A stretch of 64,000 nucleotides of DNA from an uncultured Prevotellaceae bacterium (GTDB taxonomy: Bacteria; Bacteroidota; Bacteroidia; Bacteroidales; Bacteroidaceae), in the NCBI GenBank assembly GCA_946402905.1, contig CAMIYC010000009.1:1-64000 (forward strand). Reading direction: 5' to 3'. The translations under genes were made by a program, and so were the position numbers. This document shows positions 36,279-45,100 of the stretch, piece after piece (the stretch's first letter is position 1; each line of letters starts with the position of its first letter). The notes below the pieces were generated by a model, which was not told the origin of the DNA, did no database searches, and was given only the letters and a program-made list of their open reading frames with translations.

Positions 36279-39200
36279 TTACTTGACCTCGGAGATAATC
36301 ACCGAACGGCTCATCTGAGGATCGTTGAAGTAGAGATTGCCTACACCACCCTTTGAGTCGAGCACGAGGCTGCTTGCGGGCACACCGTATTCTTTGATCA
36401 GCATGTCGTAGACATTCTTAGCACGGTTTTCGGCCAGCCACTCGTTGCGCTCTGTAGTACCGGTGGCCTTGTCGGCATAACCCATCACATTGTACTTCTT
36501 GCCGGGATTCTGCTTGATCATCTGGGCGATGGTGCTCAGGTTGACGCGCTCACGGTTGACAATGTCGGTCTTGTTGATCTCGAAGTTGACAAAATAGGGA
36601 TATGTCACTACTTTCTCATCAACGATTGTCTTCGTTGTAGGAGCAGGCTGGTTCTTCAGGCGGTCGTTCTCTGCGCGGAGTTTGTTAATCTCACCATTGA
36701 GGCGGTCTACCTCAGCATTGTCTGTCACATATACAGTATTTGTCACAGGAGCAGCAACAGCGGGGGCAGCTTTCTTCACGTTCTTGTCACGGAACTTGAT
36801 ATTCACACCCACCATATAAGTGCGAGGCTGTGGATAGTTACCGACATCGACACCTGTCACCCAAGGCTCGTTTCCATTCAGGGCTGTACCATTTTCTGGA
36901 TCCATACCTTTGTATTTGGTGATGGTAAACAGATTCTGAGCAGCAAAGTAAAGGCGAAGCTGTTCGAATGGGGAATTCTTGAGGATAGTGGCGAAATCAT
37001 AGCCCAATGTGAGGTTCTGCAAACGGAAGTAGCCGGCATCTTCAACATAAAGGTCGGAGATCGACTGCCAGTTCACACCACGGTTCATGGCAGCAAGCAG
37101 AGGATATTTGTCGGAAGTACCCTCACCTACCCAGTAGTCATACACTTCTGTTGTATAGTTCTCATACTCGCCATCGGTAAACTTACGATAGGAACGTGCC
37201 ACCTGCTGTCCGAGAGCAGCATAACCTGTCACATTGATATCGAAACCTTTGTAGCTTGCACCAAGAGTGAGACCCATCGTGATGTCTGGGTTTGGATTAC
37301 CCAGGTCGGTCTTGTCATTATCATTGACGACACCATCGCCATTGACATCTACAAATTTGAGATCGCCCACTTTCAAGCTCTCACCTTGATGTGAGTTGGC
37401 TGGGTTGCCGTCTTTGAGTGTAGAGATATAAGCGGCCAGATCGGCAGCATTCTGGATAGGACCAGCAGTCTTGTAACCCCAGAAATATCCGATAGGATGA
37501 CCTTCCTCAAAACGAGCCATGTAGCCAGTACCCTGTGCAAGGAGGTCGTTTCCACCTGGGTTATATTTCTGCGAACCCTTCACCTCAGTCACCTCATTCT
37601 TATTGTATGCAATGTTGTAGCCAATGTTGTATTGGAAATCACCAATATTGTCACGCCAGTTCAAGGCAACCTCAATACCTTTATTCTCTACAGTACCTGC
37701 ATTGGCCAACTGTGTGTCAAAACCTGTAGTCGGCGACACAGGAACAGACACGAGCAAGTCCTTGGTTGTTTTCTTATACCAGTCGAAAGTCAAAGCGAGT
37801 TTGCCCCTTAAGAAACGTGCATCGAAGCCCAAGTCGAGCTGCTCAGATGTTTCCCAAGTGAGTTCCTCATTCTTAAGACGTGTAAGAGAAGCACCTCTGG
37901 TAGGAGAATCTTTCGTATTTCCAAATGAATACATGCTATAGGCATCGAATCCGAAGGCAGCCTCATACTGGAATGGGTTGATACGGTTATTACCATTCTG
38001 TCCCCAACCGGCACGCAGTTTCAAGAAGTCAAGCCAAGAAGAGTTCTCCAGGAATTTCTCATTGGAGACCACCCAACCTGCAGAGAATGAGGGGAAATAA
38101 CCCCAACGATGGCCAGGAGCGAAGACAGAAGAACCATCTGCACGTATAATAGCGGTGAACATATATTTCTCTGCATAGTCATAATTCAAACGTCCGAAGT
38201 AGGAAAGTCCGCGGGTGTCACTATAGGGAGATCCACTGACAGAGGCAGAATTGTTGTTCTTCATCAAGCTCATATATGCATGAGCCAGGTCGCCCACGAT
38301 GGCATCAGAGGCAGTGGCATTGAGTGTGAATCCATTATTAGGACGGCTCTCGCTATACTCCATACCAGCCAAGACATCAAAATGATTTTCTGCAAGATCA
38401 AACTTGTAATTCAGTGTATGGGTGTTTCCCCAACCCCATCCGAGGCCTACTTGATTGGTAGCCTGATCTGTGGGGCGCATATCGCCCTGGTCATTCAGGT
38501 GATAGGAGGGTAAATAAGCACGCCAGCTCCAAGAACTTTGGTTATAATTCACCTGTCCGCGATATACAAGACCCTTCATAGGGGAGATCTCCACATATCC
38601 CACGGCATTCAGGCCATAACTCTTGCTCTTGTTGTTGGCACTCTGGCTATTGACAAGAGAGGCTATAGGGTTGGAAGCATAGGATGTATAATTAAACATA
38701 CCCATGCTCTTCAGGTCATTATAGCCAAAATAATCGCCATTGCTATTGTAGATAGGAATTAAAGGATTGGCACGCAGCATATTGGAAAGTGCATTTGAAT
38801 ACTGATTGCCAATCTGAATACCTTGATTCTGCTTGTGGCTGTAATAGAGGTTCTCTCCTACCTTGATGATATCACGTCCATTGCTGTTGCGATAGATCAC
38901 ATGCTCAGAGTTAAGACGGACGGTAAGACGACGATAGTCTGACTTGGCAACACCGCCAAACACACCATCCTGATACTGATAGCCTGTACCAAAAGAGAAA
39001 GTGCTACGGTCACTACCACCGGAGATATTCAAGGAATGGCTGGTGGTGACAGCGTTTTTATTACGAATAGCCTCTACCCAGTCTGTGCCCGGGTTGCTGC
39101 CATTCCGATAGGCCTCAAGCAAAGCCTCCTGTCCCTGGAAATACTGTGACCAGTCGCGAAGCGACTCACCTGTATTGAAACGTACGAGGTCCATCACTTC

Positions 39201-40019
39201 CATATACTGCTTGGCTGTCAGCATCTGTGGCAGGCGATAGATATTAGACCATCCCAGATTTCCATCATAATTGATAGATACACTGCCTTCCTTGCCCTGC
39301 TTGGTAGTAACCAGAATCACACCATTACCACCTGCCGAACCATAGATAGCACATGAGGCAGCATCTTTCAGCACGTCGATGCGCTCAATATCTGCGGGGT
39401 TCAGGTTGTTGATATCACCACCTGCTACACCATCGATGACATAGAGAGGCTTCGTATCGCCATTGGTACCGGCACCACGGATGGCAATCTTAAAACCGTC
39501 GCCCGGCTGTCCGGAATTAGCCTGGATGGATACACCCGGACTCTGACTCTGCAAGGCACCGAGCACCTGAGTAGTGTTCAGCTTTGTGATGTCCTCACCT
39601 TTCACCTCAACGGTGGCACCGGTGACGAGCTTTTTCTTCTGAACACCATAACCCACGACCACTACCTCGTCGAGCACATCGCTGTCCTCTGCGAGGAGGA
39701 TGGAGAAGGATGACTGGTTGCCCACCACGATCTCCTGGGTCTTGTAGCCAATGTAGGTAATCACAAGTGTAGCGCCTGGCTGCACGTCGAGAGAGAAGTT
39801 ACCGTCAAAATCGGTAACTGTACCGTTGCTGGTGCCTTTCTCCATGATGGTGGCTCCGATCACCGGGCCAGCTGCGTCATTGACGACACCACTCACCTTC
39901 TTTGTCTGCTGAACCGCTGCTGCGGCCACATTAGACGATGATGCGTAAGCGGGAGCTATACACCCCACACCTATGCAAGCGCCCATAAGCAGCACTGTTT
40001 TTCTGAAATTCAAATTCAT
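36279..40019 (-). CDS. SusC/RagA TonB-dependent transporter fused to an OmpA-like domain
   Basis: 1246 residues. Signal peptide; a carboxypeptidase-regulatory-like domain (VSGVVNDAAGPVIGATI...); TonB box DEVVVVGYG; plug with GVSIQANSG and YVIDGV; a 22-strand-type barrel ending at about residue 1078 (MVGVNIKFRD). Barrels normally end at the C-terminus. Here a linker, a short coiled coil (EVDRLNGEINKLRAENDRL, about 1103-1121) and an OmpA/MotB peptidoglycan-binding-like domain (about 1138-1246) follow. The OmpA signature is GYADKATG...NEWLAENRAKNV, with Asp1183 and Arg1199 as the likely diaminopimelate contacts. SusC imports oligosaccharides with TonB energy; the extension should tether it to the cell wall. 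Confidence 0.9.
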   Translation of the reverse strand: MNLNFRKTVLLMGACIGVGCIAPAYASSSNVAAAAVQQTKKVSGVVNDAAGPVIGATIMEKGTSNGTVTDFDGNFSLDVQPGATLVITYIGYKTQEIVVGNQSSFSILLAEDSDVLDEVVVVGYGVQKKKLVTGATVEVKGEDITKLNTTQVLGALQSQSPGVSIQANSGQPGDGFKIAIRGAGTNGDTKPLYVIDGVAGGDINNLNPADIERIDVLKDAASCAIYGSAGGNGVILVTTKQGKEGSVSINYDGNLGWSNIYRLPQMLTAKQYMEVMDLVRFNTGESLRDWSQYFQGQEALLEAYRNGSNPGTDWVEAIRNKNAVTTSHSLNISGGSDRSTFSFGTGYQYQDGVFGGVAKSDYRRLTVRLNSEHVIYRNSNGRDIIKVGENLYYSHKQNQGIQIGNQYSNALSNMLRANPLIPIYNSNGDYFGYNDLKSMGMFNYTSYASNPIASLVNSQSANNKSKSYGLNAVGYVEISPMKGLVYRGQVNYNQSSWSWRAYLPSYHLNDQGDMRPTDQATNQVGLGWGWGNTHTLNYKFDLAENHFDVLAGMEYSESRPNNGFTLNATASDAIVGDLAHAYMSLMKNNNSASVSGSPYSDTRGLSYFGRLNYDYAEKYMFTAIIRADGSSVFAPGHRWGYFPSFSAGWVVSNEKFLENSSWLDFLKLRAGWGQNGNNRINPFQYEAAFGFDAYSMYSFGNTKDSPTRGASLTRLKNEELTWETSEQLDLGFDARFLRGKLALTFDWYKKTTKDLLVSVPVSPTTGFDTQLANAGTVENKGIEVALNWRDNIGDFQYNIGYNIAYNKNEVTEVKGSQKYNPGGNDLLAQGTGYMARFEEGHPIGYFWGYKTAGPIQNAADLAAYISTLKDGNPANSHQGESLKVGDLKFVDVNGDGVVNDNDKTDLGNPNPDITMGLTLGASYKGFDINVTGYAALGQQVARSYRKFTDGEYENYTTEVYDYWVGEGTSDKYPLLAAMNRGVNWQSISDLYVEDAGYFRLQNLTLGYDFATILKNSPFEQLRLYFAAQNLFTITKYKGMDPENGTALNGNEPWVTGVDVGNYPQPRTYMVGVNIKFRDKNVKKAAPAVAAPVTNTVYVTDNAEVDRLNGEINKLRAENDRLKNQPAPTTKTIVDEKVVTYPYFVNFEINKTDIVNRERVNLSTIAQMIKQNPGKKYNVMGYADKATGTTERNEWLAENRAKNVYDMLIKEYGVPASSLVLDSKGGVGNLYFNDPQMSRSVIISEVK

Positions 40020-40120
40020 ACTTAAGTATATTAGGTTAAATATAGAAAAAATTCTACGTAATTTTATAGGTTTATTATGATATATATCACATATATACAG
40101 GCTGTAATTACATTTCCGTG

Positions 40121-40128
40121 CAAAGGTA
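40121..40128 (-). promoter_or_regulatory. -7 box of the susCD operon
   Basis: TACCTTTG followed by CACGG on the minus strand fits the -7 consensus and leaves a leader of about 95 nt before the SusC start, long enough for post-transcriptional control. No TTTG lies at the ideal 19-bp distance. The 380-bp AT-rich gap 40020-40399 holds this and the divergent promoter and nothing else I can name. Confidence 0.55.
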
Positions 40129-40363
40129 AATTAAAATTCACCAAAACTATAATACTTTTTTGACAATTATTGATACTTTCGTAAAAAAATCTAAAAAAAT
40201 CGCCTCTTTATGTCAAAAAAGTATTGAAAGCACGCCATTTTGACACTTTCGTGTAAACTATACACTTATTTTTACAAACAATATCTCACAACTTGCACAT
40301 TTTGGGCAGAGCCCCAAATTAGGCGGCGTTTCGGAAATAAAAACAAAAACATTTGGTTTTTGT

Positions 40364-40394
40364 TTTGTATTTCTCTCAACTTGCACTAATTTTG
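40364..40394 (+). promoter_or_regulatory. Promoter of the surface-polysaccharide genes
   Basis: TTTG at 40364-40367 and TAATTTTG at 40387-40394 are 19 bp apart, a full consensus pair. The predicted start is at about 40400, the A of the acyltransferase ATG, implying a leaderless transcript. Confidence 0.75.
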
Positions 40395-40399
40395 CAGAC

Positions 40400-41005
40400 A
40401 TGAATAAGTATACACAAGCGGTCATCCTCTCGGCATCGACCCTGAGAATGCTTCCACACATCGCACTGTATCTCGCACACCGGAAAGAAATCGACCCCGA
40501 CTTGCTCAAAGTGCAGGACCAAAAGGCGACGGTAGGCAATTTCATCAAGGCATGCACACGGGAGAAAGTGTTCCGCAACCTATTCTATTACAGGATGGGC
40601 GACTACCGGTCGGCTCTCATCAAATGGCTGCTGCCACCCGAGCCGACCCTCAACATCTGGTGTCCCTCCATCGGCCCCGGTGCGCACTTCGAGCACAACT
40701 ATGCCACCTACCTCAACGCTGAGCGCATCGGAAGTGACTTCTACTGCCTGCAGCTCGTCACGCTGGGCAACGGAAAAGGCGGACGCCCCACCATCGGCCA
40801 CCATGTGAGCATCTACACCGGGGCCATGGTCTTCGGCGGTGTCACCATCGGCGACCATGTCACCATCGGCGCCGGCACACTGGTCAACAAGGATGTGCCG
40901 GCACACTGCACGGTGGTGGGCAATCCGGCTCAGATCATCAAAAAAGACGGCAAAAGACTCGACACCCCCATTCCCCTCTCTTCCACAGCCCGGCAAGACG
41001 CATGA
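40400..41005 (+). CDS. Hexapeptide-repeat acyltransferase (serine acetyltransferase-like)
   Basis: 201 residues. A helical N-terminal half (about 1-90) is followed by left-handed beta-helix hexapeptides from about residue 130 (IGHHVSIYTGAMVFGGVTIGD in overlapping steps, then IGAGTLVNKDVP), with VVGNPAQIIKK as the closing segment. This is the CysE/LacA/colanic-acid-type acetyltransferase pattern. Because flippase, LicD and glycosyltransferase genes follow, O-acetylation of a surface glycan is more likely than cysteine synthesis. Its stop overlaps the flippase start by 4 nt. Confidence 0.75.
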   Translation: MNKYTQAVILSASTLRMLPHIALYLAHRKEIDPDLLKVQDQKATVGNFIKACTREKVFRNLFYYRMGDYRSALIKWLLPPEPTLNIWCPSIGPGAHFEHNYATYLNAERIGSDFYCLQLVTLGNGKGGRPTIGHHVSIYTGAMVFGGVTIGDHVTIGAGTLVNKDVPAHCTVVGNPAQIIKKDGKRLDTPIPLSSTARQDA

Positions 41006-42447
41006 CCACCCTGAAAGAAAAAACGGCCAAAGGCCTCCTCTGGGGAGGCGTGAGCAACGGCATACAGCAGTTGCTCAACGCTGCCATCGGCATATTCCTG
41101 GCCCGCCGTCTCACGCAGGACGACTACGGCATGGTGGGCATGCTCGCCATCTTCACCGCCATAGGCACCTCGCTGCAAGAGGGCGGCTTCATCGGTGCCC
41201 TCAACAAGCGTAAAGACGCCACCTACAACGACTTCAACGCCGTGTTCTGGACCAGTGTCGGCATCAGTACCAGCATCTATGCGCTGCTCTTCGCCGGAGC
41301 ACCTCTCATCGCCCGCTTTTACGGTATAGACGAGCTCACACCGCTGGCCCGCTATATCTTCCTCAGTTTTGTCATCTCCAGCCTCAGCACAGCGCCAAGG
41401 GCATACCTCTTCCGCAACATGATGGTGCGAGAGACCTCCATCATGACCATCACCAGCCTTGCCGTGTCGGGAGTAGTGGCCATTTGGATGGCCTATGAGG
41501 GCATGGCCTACTGGGGCATCGCCACGCAAAACGTGGTGTATATCACCTTGATCGCGGCCCAGAGCTTCTACTTCGCCAAATGGAGGCCCTCACTCAAGGT
41601 AGACTTCACGCCGATACGTGAAATGATCGGATTCAGCAGCCGTCTCATCCTCACCAATGTCTTCAATATCATCAACCAAAACATCTTCTCCGTAATCCTC
41701 GGCAAGATGTACACCCCCAAAGTGGTAGGCGACTATACCCAGGCCAACAAATGGACCACCATGGGATCGTCGCTCATCTCCAACATGATCTATGGCGTAG
41801 CACAGCCCGTCTTCACCAAAGTAGAGGAAGACCACGACCGCCAGAAAACAGTTTTCCGCAAACTGCTGCGCTTTACGGCGTTCGTATGCTTCCCGCTCAT
41901 GCTGGGCCTGGCACTGACTGCGAGAGAATTTATCGTCATACTCATCACCGACAAGTGGATAGAGAGTGCCGGCATCATGCAGGTGCTCTGTGTGGCAGGG
42001 GCATTCCTGCCCATCACCACCCTCTTCTCCAACCTCATCATCAGCCGCGGCCATTCGTCTACCTATATGTGGTGCACCGTCTCACTGTGTCTGACACAGA
42101 CCATCATCGCCATCGTCATGGCACACTGGGGAATCTATGCCATGGTAGTGGCATGGACCATCGTCAATATCGCATGGACAGGGGTGTGGCTCCGACTCTC
42201 ACAGCGGGAGATAGCCCTGCGGGCACATGAGTTTGTCAAAGACATCTCACCTTATTTATTATTATCAACAGCGCTGTGTGTTGGTGCTCACTTCGCCACC
42301 GACGGCATCGCCAACCTCTATCTGCGCTTCGCTGCCAAGATCGTCATCGTCGCCCTGTGCTACATCGGCATACTATGGCTTCTCGGAAGCAACATACTGA
42401 AAGAAAGCGTAGACTACCTGAAACCCCAAAAGACCCAAAAACCTTGA
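41002..42447 (+). CDS. Polysaccharide flippase (Wzx/MOP superfamily)
   Basis: 481 residues with about 12-14 hydrophobic segments. It has the N-terminal pattern of O-antigen/teichoic-acid flippases (GLLWGGVSNGIQQLLN, FLARRLTQDDYGMVGM). The family moves lipid-linked oligosaccharide across the inner membrane. It is coupled to the acyltransferase gene by an ATGA overlap and followed by licD after 22 nt. Confidence 0.88.
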   Translation: MTTLKEKTAKGLLWGGVSNGIQQLLNAAIGIFLARRLTQDDYGMVGMLAIFTAIGTSLQEGGFIGALNKRKDATYNDFNAVFWTSVGISTSIYALLFAGAPLIARFYGIDELTPLARYIFLSFVISSLSTAPRAYLFRNMMVRETSIMTITSLAVSGVVAIWMAYEGMAYWGIATQNVVYITLIAAQSFYFAKWRPSLKVDFTPIREMIGFSSRLILTNVFNIINQNIFSVILGKMYTPKVVGDYTQANKWTTMGSSLISNMIYGVAQPVFTKVEEDHDRQKTVFRKLLRFTAFVCFPLMLGLALTAREFIVILITDKWIESAGIMQVLCVAGAFLPITTLFSNLIISRGHSSTYMWCTVSLCLTQTIIAIVMAHWGIYAMVVAWTIVNIAWTGVWLRLSQREIALRAHEFVKDISPYLLLSTALCVGAHFATDGIANLYLRFAAKIVIVALCYIGILWLLGSNILKESVDYLKPQKTQKP

Positions 42448-42469
42448 AATTCATCCCTTCATCCATCAA

Positions 42470-43291
42470 ATGACATCCAATCCGTATATAGAGACCTACA
42501 AAGCCACCCACCTGAGGGAATGCCAGCTACGGCAGCTGGAGATCCTCCAGGTGATCGACCGCATCTGCCAGAAACACCAGATACCCTACTGGCTCGACGG
42601 CGGCACACTGCTCGGGGCCGTGCGCCACGGTGGATTCATCCCCTGGGACGACGACATCGACATCGCCATGCGCCTCGAAGACATGCGTCGCTTTGAACAG
42701 GTGGCGCCCCAAGAGCTTCCCGCACATCTCTTCCTGCAATCGCCCCGTACAGAACCCGACAGCAAGGAGCCCATCGTCAAAGTGCGCGACCTCAACTCCT
42801 TCTACGTCGAGCCGGGAGACGATTTCTCAGCCCATTATCAAAAGGGTATCTACGTGGATATTTTCCCATTTATCGACTATCCCACCGTGCCCAAGTCCTT
42901 CGCCAAGAAAATGGGACTGGCCGTCTCCAAAAGCTACTCCATCCTGCACAAGCCCCACCACTATTCCCTGCGGGCCACTGCCGAATGGTTCTGGTTCGGA
43001 GCCAAATATCTCATCGCACGCGCGGCTTGGGCCGTGGCCTTCGCCGTCAGACCCAGAGACACCTATATCTCCAACATCCTTATCAACAACGGCTACGGCA
43101 TCATGCACCGACAGGACAGCTTGTTTCCGCTGTCGACCATCCAATTCGAAGGACTCGCATTCAGCGCTCCCCGCAATCCCTATGCCTATCTCACCGACCT
43201 CTACCGCAACTACATGGACATCCCACCCGTGGAAAAACGGAAGATACACTCCGTGATCTTCATCACACCCCTCACGACACCAACACCCTGA
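42470..43291 (+). CDS. LicD-family phosphotransferase
   Basis: 273 residues. The LicD nucleotidyltransferase-fold motif is clear: YWLDGGTLLGAVRHGGFIPW with DDDIDIAM directly after it (about residues 40-67), which supplies the metal-binding aspartates. LicD proteins transfer phosphocholine or another phospho-substituent onto surface glycans. The substituent here is not known; no choline-uptake or licC-like gene is in the window. Confidence 0.88.
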   Translation: MTSNPYIETYKATHLRECQLRQLEILQVIDRICQKHQIPYWLDGGTLLGAVRHGGFIPWDDDIDIAMRLEDMRRFEQVAPQELPAHLFLQSPRTEPDSKEPIVKVRDLNSFYVEPGDDFSAHYQKGIYVDIFPFIDYPTVPKSFAKKMGLAVSKSYSILHKPHHYSLRATAEWFWFGAKYLIARAAWAVAFAVRPRDTYISNILINNGYGIMHRQDSLFPLSTIQFEGLAFSAPRNPYAYLTDLYRNYMDIPPVEKRKIHSVIFITPLTTPTP

Positions 43292-43308
43292 AACCACAGC
43301 ATCCATAT

Positions 43309-44337
43309 ATGACTCCTATGCTACCACCCTCAAAAATAGACGTTTCCGTACTCATCTTGTTTTTCAACCGCCCCGACCATCTCGCAGAGGTGTTTGCCGA
43401 AGTGAGAAAAGCACGGCCGGCACGGCTCTTCCTCTATCAGGACGGACCGCGCGGCGAGCGCGACATGCCCGGCATTATAGCCTGCCGGAAAGTGGTGGAA
43501 AATATTGACTGGCAGTGTGAGGTGCACCGCAAATACCAGGAGCGCAACTACGGATGCGACCCGTCGGAATACCTGTCGCAGAAATGGGCCTTCTCCGTCA
43601 CCGACAAATGCATCGTGCTCGAGGACGACGACGTGCCGTCGCAGTCGTTCTTCCCCTTTTGCAAGGAGATGCTCGACCGCTATGAGCACGACGAGCGCAT
43701 CTCGATGATCTCGGGATTCAACGAAGACGAGGTGTCGCCCGGCGTGCCCGACAGCTATTTCTTCACCTCGGTCTTCGCCATCTGGGGATGGGCCTCCTGG
43801 CGACGTGTCATCGACAGGTGGGAGGGCGACTACGCCTTCCTCGACAATCCATACCACACACACCTGCTGGAGACCATCGTCAAGCGGCGGAAATACCGCT
43901 CCGACTTCATGCGGATGTGCCGGCAGCACCGTGACAGCGGAAAAGAATACTACGAAAGCATTTTCTGGGCGAGCAACCTGCTGAACTCCTCGCTGGCCAT
44001 CATGCCCACCAAAAACATGATCAACAATTTGGGACTGTCAGCCGACAGCACGCACTTCTCGGGCAGCATCAAGACTACCCCCAAGGCATACCGCAAGATT
44101 TTCACCATGCGGCGCCATGAGATAGACTTTCCGCTCCGCCATCCCAAATATGTGATTGAAAACACCGACTACAAAGAGCGACTGTATAAGACCAACGCTT
44201 GGGGGCATCCATGGATCAAGGCCTCCCGATCACTCGAAGAGTTGTGGCTCAACCTGCGCTACGGGCAATTCAAAAACATCCGCGACTCTTTCATCCGGCG
44301 CCTCAACAAATGGACAGGAAAAGACAAACACCGGTAA
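43309..44337 (+). CDS. Glycosyltransferase (GT-A, HlpA-like)
   Basis: About 342 residues. SVLILFFNRPDHLAEVFAEV at the N-terminus is a GT-A nucleotide-sugar start, and the DXD-type motif is CIVLEDDDVPS. FAIWGWASWRRV is typical of the 'hemolytic protein HlpA-like' glycosyltransferases. The frame is open upstream to 42985, overlapping licD, but the ATG at 43309 lies 17 nt after the licD stop and gives the normal N-terminus. It is convergent with nadD, with only 1 bp between stops and no terminator. Confidence 0.82.
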   Translation: MTPMLPPSKIDVSVLILFFNRPDHLAEVFAEVRKARPARLFLYQDGPRGERDMPGIIACRKVVENIDWQCEVHRKYQERNYGCDPSEYLSQKWAFSVTDKCIVLEDDDVPSQSFFPFCKEMLDRYEHDERISMISGFNEDEVSPGVPDSYFFTSVFAIWGWASWRRVIDRWEGDYAFLDNPYHTHLLETIVKRRKYRSDFMRMCRQHRDSGKEYYESIFWASNLLNSSLAIMPTKNMINNLGLSADSTHFSGSIKTTPKAYRKIFTMRRHEIDFPLRHPKYVIENTDYKERLYKTNAWGHPWIKASRSLEELWLNLRYGQFKNIRDSFIRRLNKWTGKDKHR

Positions 44338-44338
44338 A

Positions 44339-44920
44339 TCACTTCAAAAACTCACCATACCATTTCTTTGCCAGGGAGATGATGGCCGGCGGCACCATGC
44401 CTTCGACAGACAGGCCGTCATGGATACGCTGACGGATCTCGGTGCTGCTCACATTGATGAGACGGGTGCGCAACAGACGTACATTTGCCGGCAGCGACCG
44501 GCGGTCGATCTTCGAGCCCTTGCGGGGATAGATCGCTATCTCGTATGCGGCGAGTATCTTGTCGTGCTCATACCAATGGGCAAAGCGCTCCCAGTTGTCG
44601 CCGCCTATCAACAGCGTGAACCGCCTGTCGGGGAAAGCAGCCGACAGGGCTTGCAGCGTATTCCAGGTATAAGAGGGCTTAGGAAGATGAAACTCAAAGT
44701 CTGACGCCACCAGTCCGGGATGCCCTTCCAGGGCCATCCGCACCAGTTCCAGCCGTTTGTCATCCTCCAATAAGTCGCATTCATTTTTCCACGGATTTTG
44801 AGGCGTGACAAGAAACCATACCTCATCGAGTCCTGCCTCCTTCAGAATCCTGGAGGCCAGGGCCACATGCCCGTTGTGTATGGGGTTGAAACTACCGCCG
44901 AATATCCCAGTTTTTATCAT
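44339..44920 (-). CDS. nadD: Nicotinate-nucleotide adenylyltransferase
   Basis: 193 residues. Makes nicotinate adenine dinucleotide from NaMN and ATP. The nucleotidyl-transferase motif is GSFNPIHNGH near residues 9-18, and the closing VSSTEIRQRI is present. In Bacteroidota it commonly follows yicC and gmk, as here; 180 bp of repeats separate it from gmk. Confidence 0.94.
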   Translation of the reverse strand: MIKTGIFGGSFNPIHNGHVALASRILKEAGLDEVWFLVTPQNPWKNECDLLEDDKRLELVRMALEGHPGLVASDFEFHLPKPSYTWNTLQALSAAFPDRRFTLLIGGDNWERFAHWYEHDKILAAYEIAIYPRKGSKIDRRSLPANVRLLRTRLINVSSTEIRQRIHDGLSVEGMVPPAIISLAKKWYGEFLK

Positions 44921-44929
44921 AAGGTGGAA

Positions 44930-45029
44930 AGGTCGAAAGGTGGTAAGGTGGAAAGGTGGAAAGGTGGAAAGGTAGTAAGGTCATGAGGTGATAAGGTGGA
45001 AAGGTAGTAAGGCCAAAAGGTGAATGTCC
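44930..45029. repeat. AAGGTnn(n) short tandem repeats
   Basis: About a dozen copies of AAGGTGG, AAGGTAGT or AAGGTCG in 7-9 nt steps fill the gap between nadD and the next palindrome. Similar runs occur inside the element at 10160-10465. No open frame of interest. Confidence 0.8.
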
Positions 45030-45040
45030 CCGGGCTCTCG

Positions 45041-45088
45041 ATCCCCTCCCCTTTGGGGAGGGATAGGGAGGGGTTTCAGGGAGGGATT
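45041..45088. repeat. CCCCTCCCC palindrome downstream of gmk
   Basis: ATCCCCTCCCC-TTT-GGGGAGGGAT followed by AGGGAGGGGTTTCAGGGAGGG. Same family as the units at 6618-6793 and 46219-46333. It ends 12 bp beyond the gmk stop. Confidence 0.85.
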
Positions 45089-45100
45089 TAGTGACGGTTT

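Noticed and set aside
12883..40019. Integrated mobile island (conjugative element or prophage)
   Set aside because: No integrase, transposase, tra, relaxase or phage genes, and no tRNA or att-like flanking repeats were found at either boundary.
40400..41005. Serine acetyltransferase CysE for cysteine synthesis
   Set aside because: The hexapeptide fold fits, but no cysK is nearby and the neighbours are surface-glycan genes, so a glycan acyltransferase is more likely.
41002..44337. Full capsule or O-antigen locus
   Set aside because: Only an acyltransferase, flippase, LicD and one glycosyltransferase are present; no polymerase, initiating transferase or sugar-nucleotide genes are seen, so a complete locus cannot be claimed.
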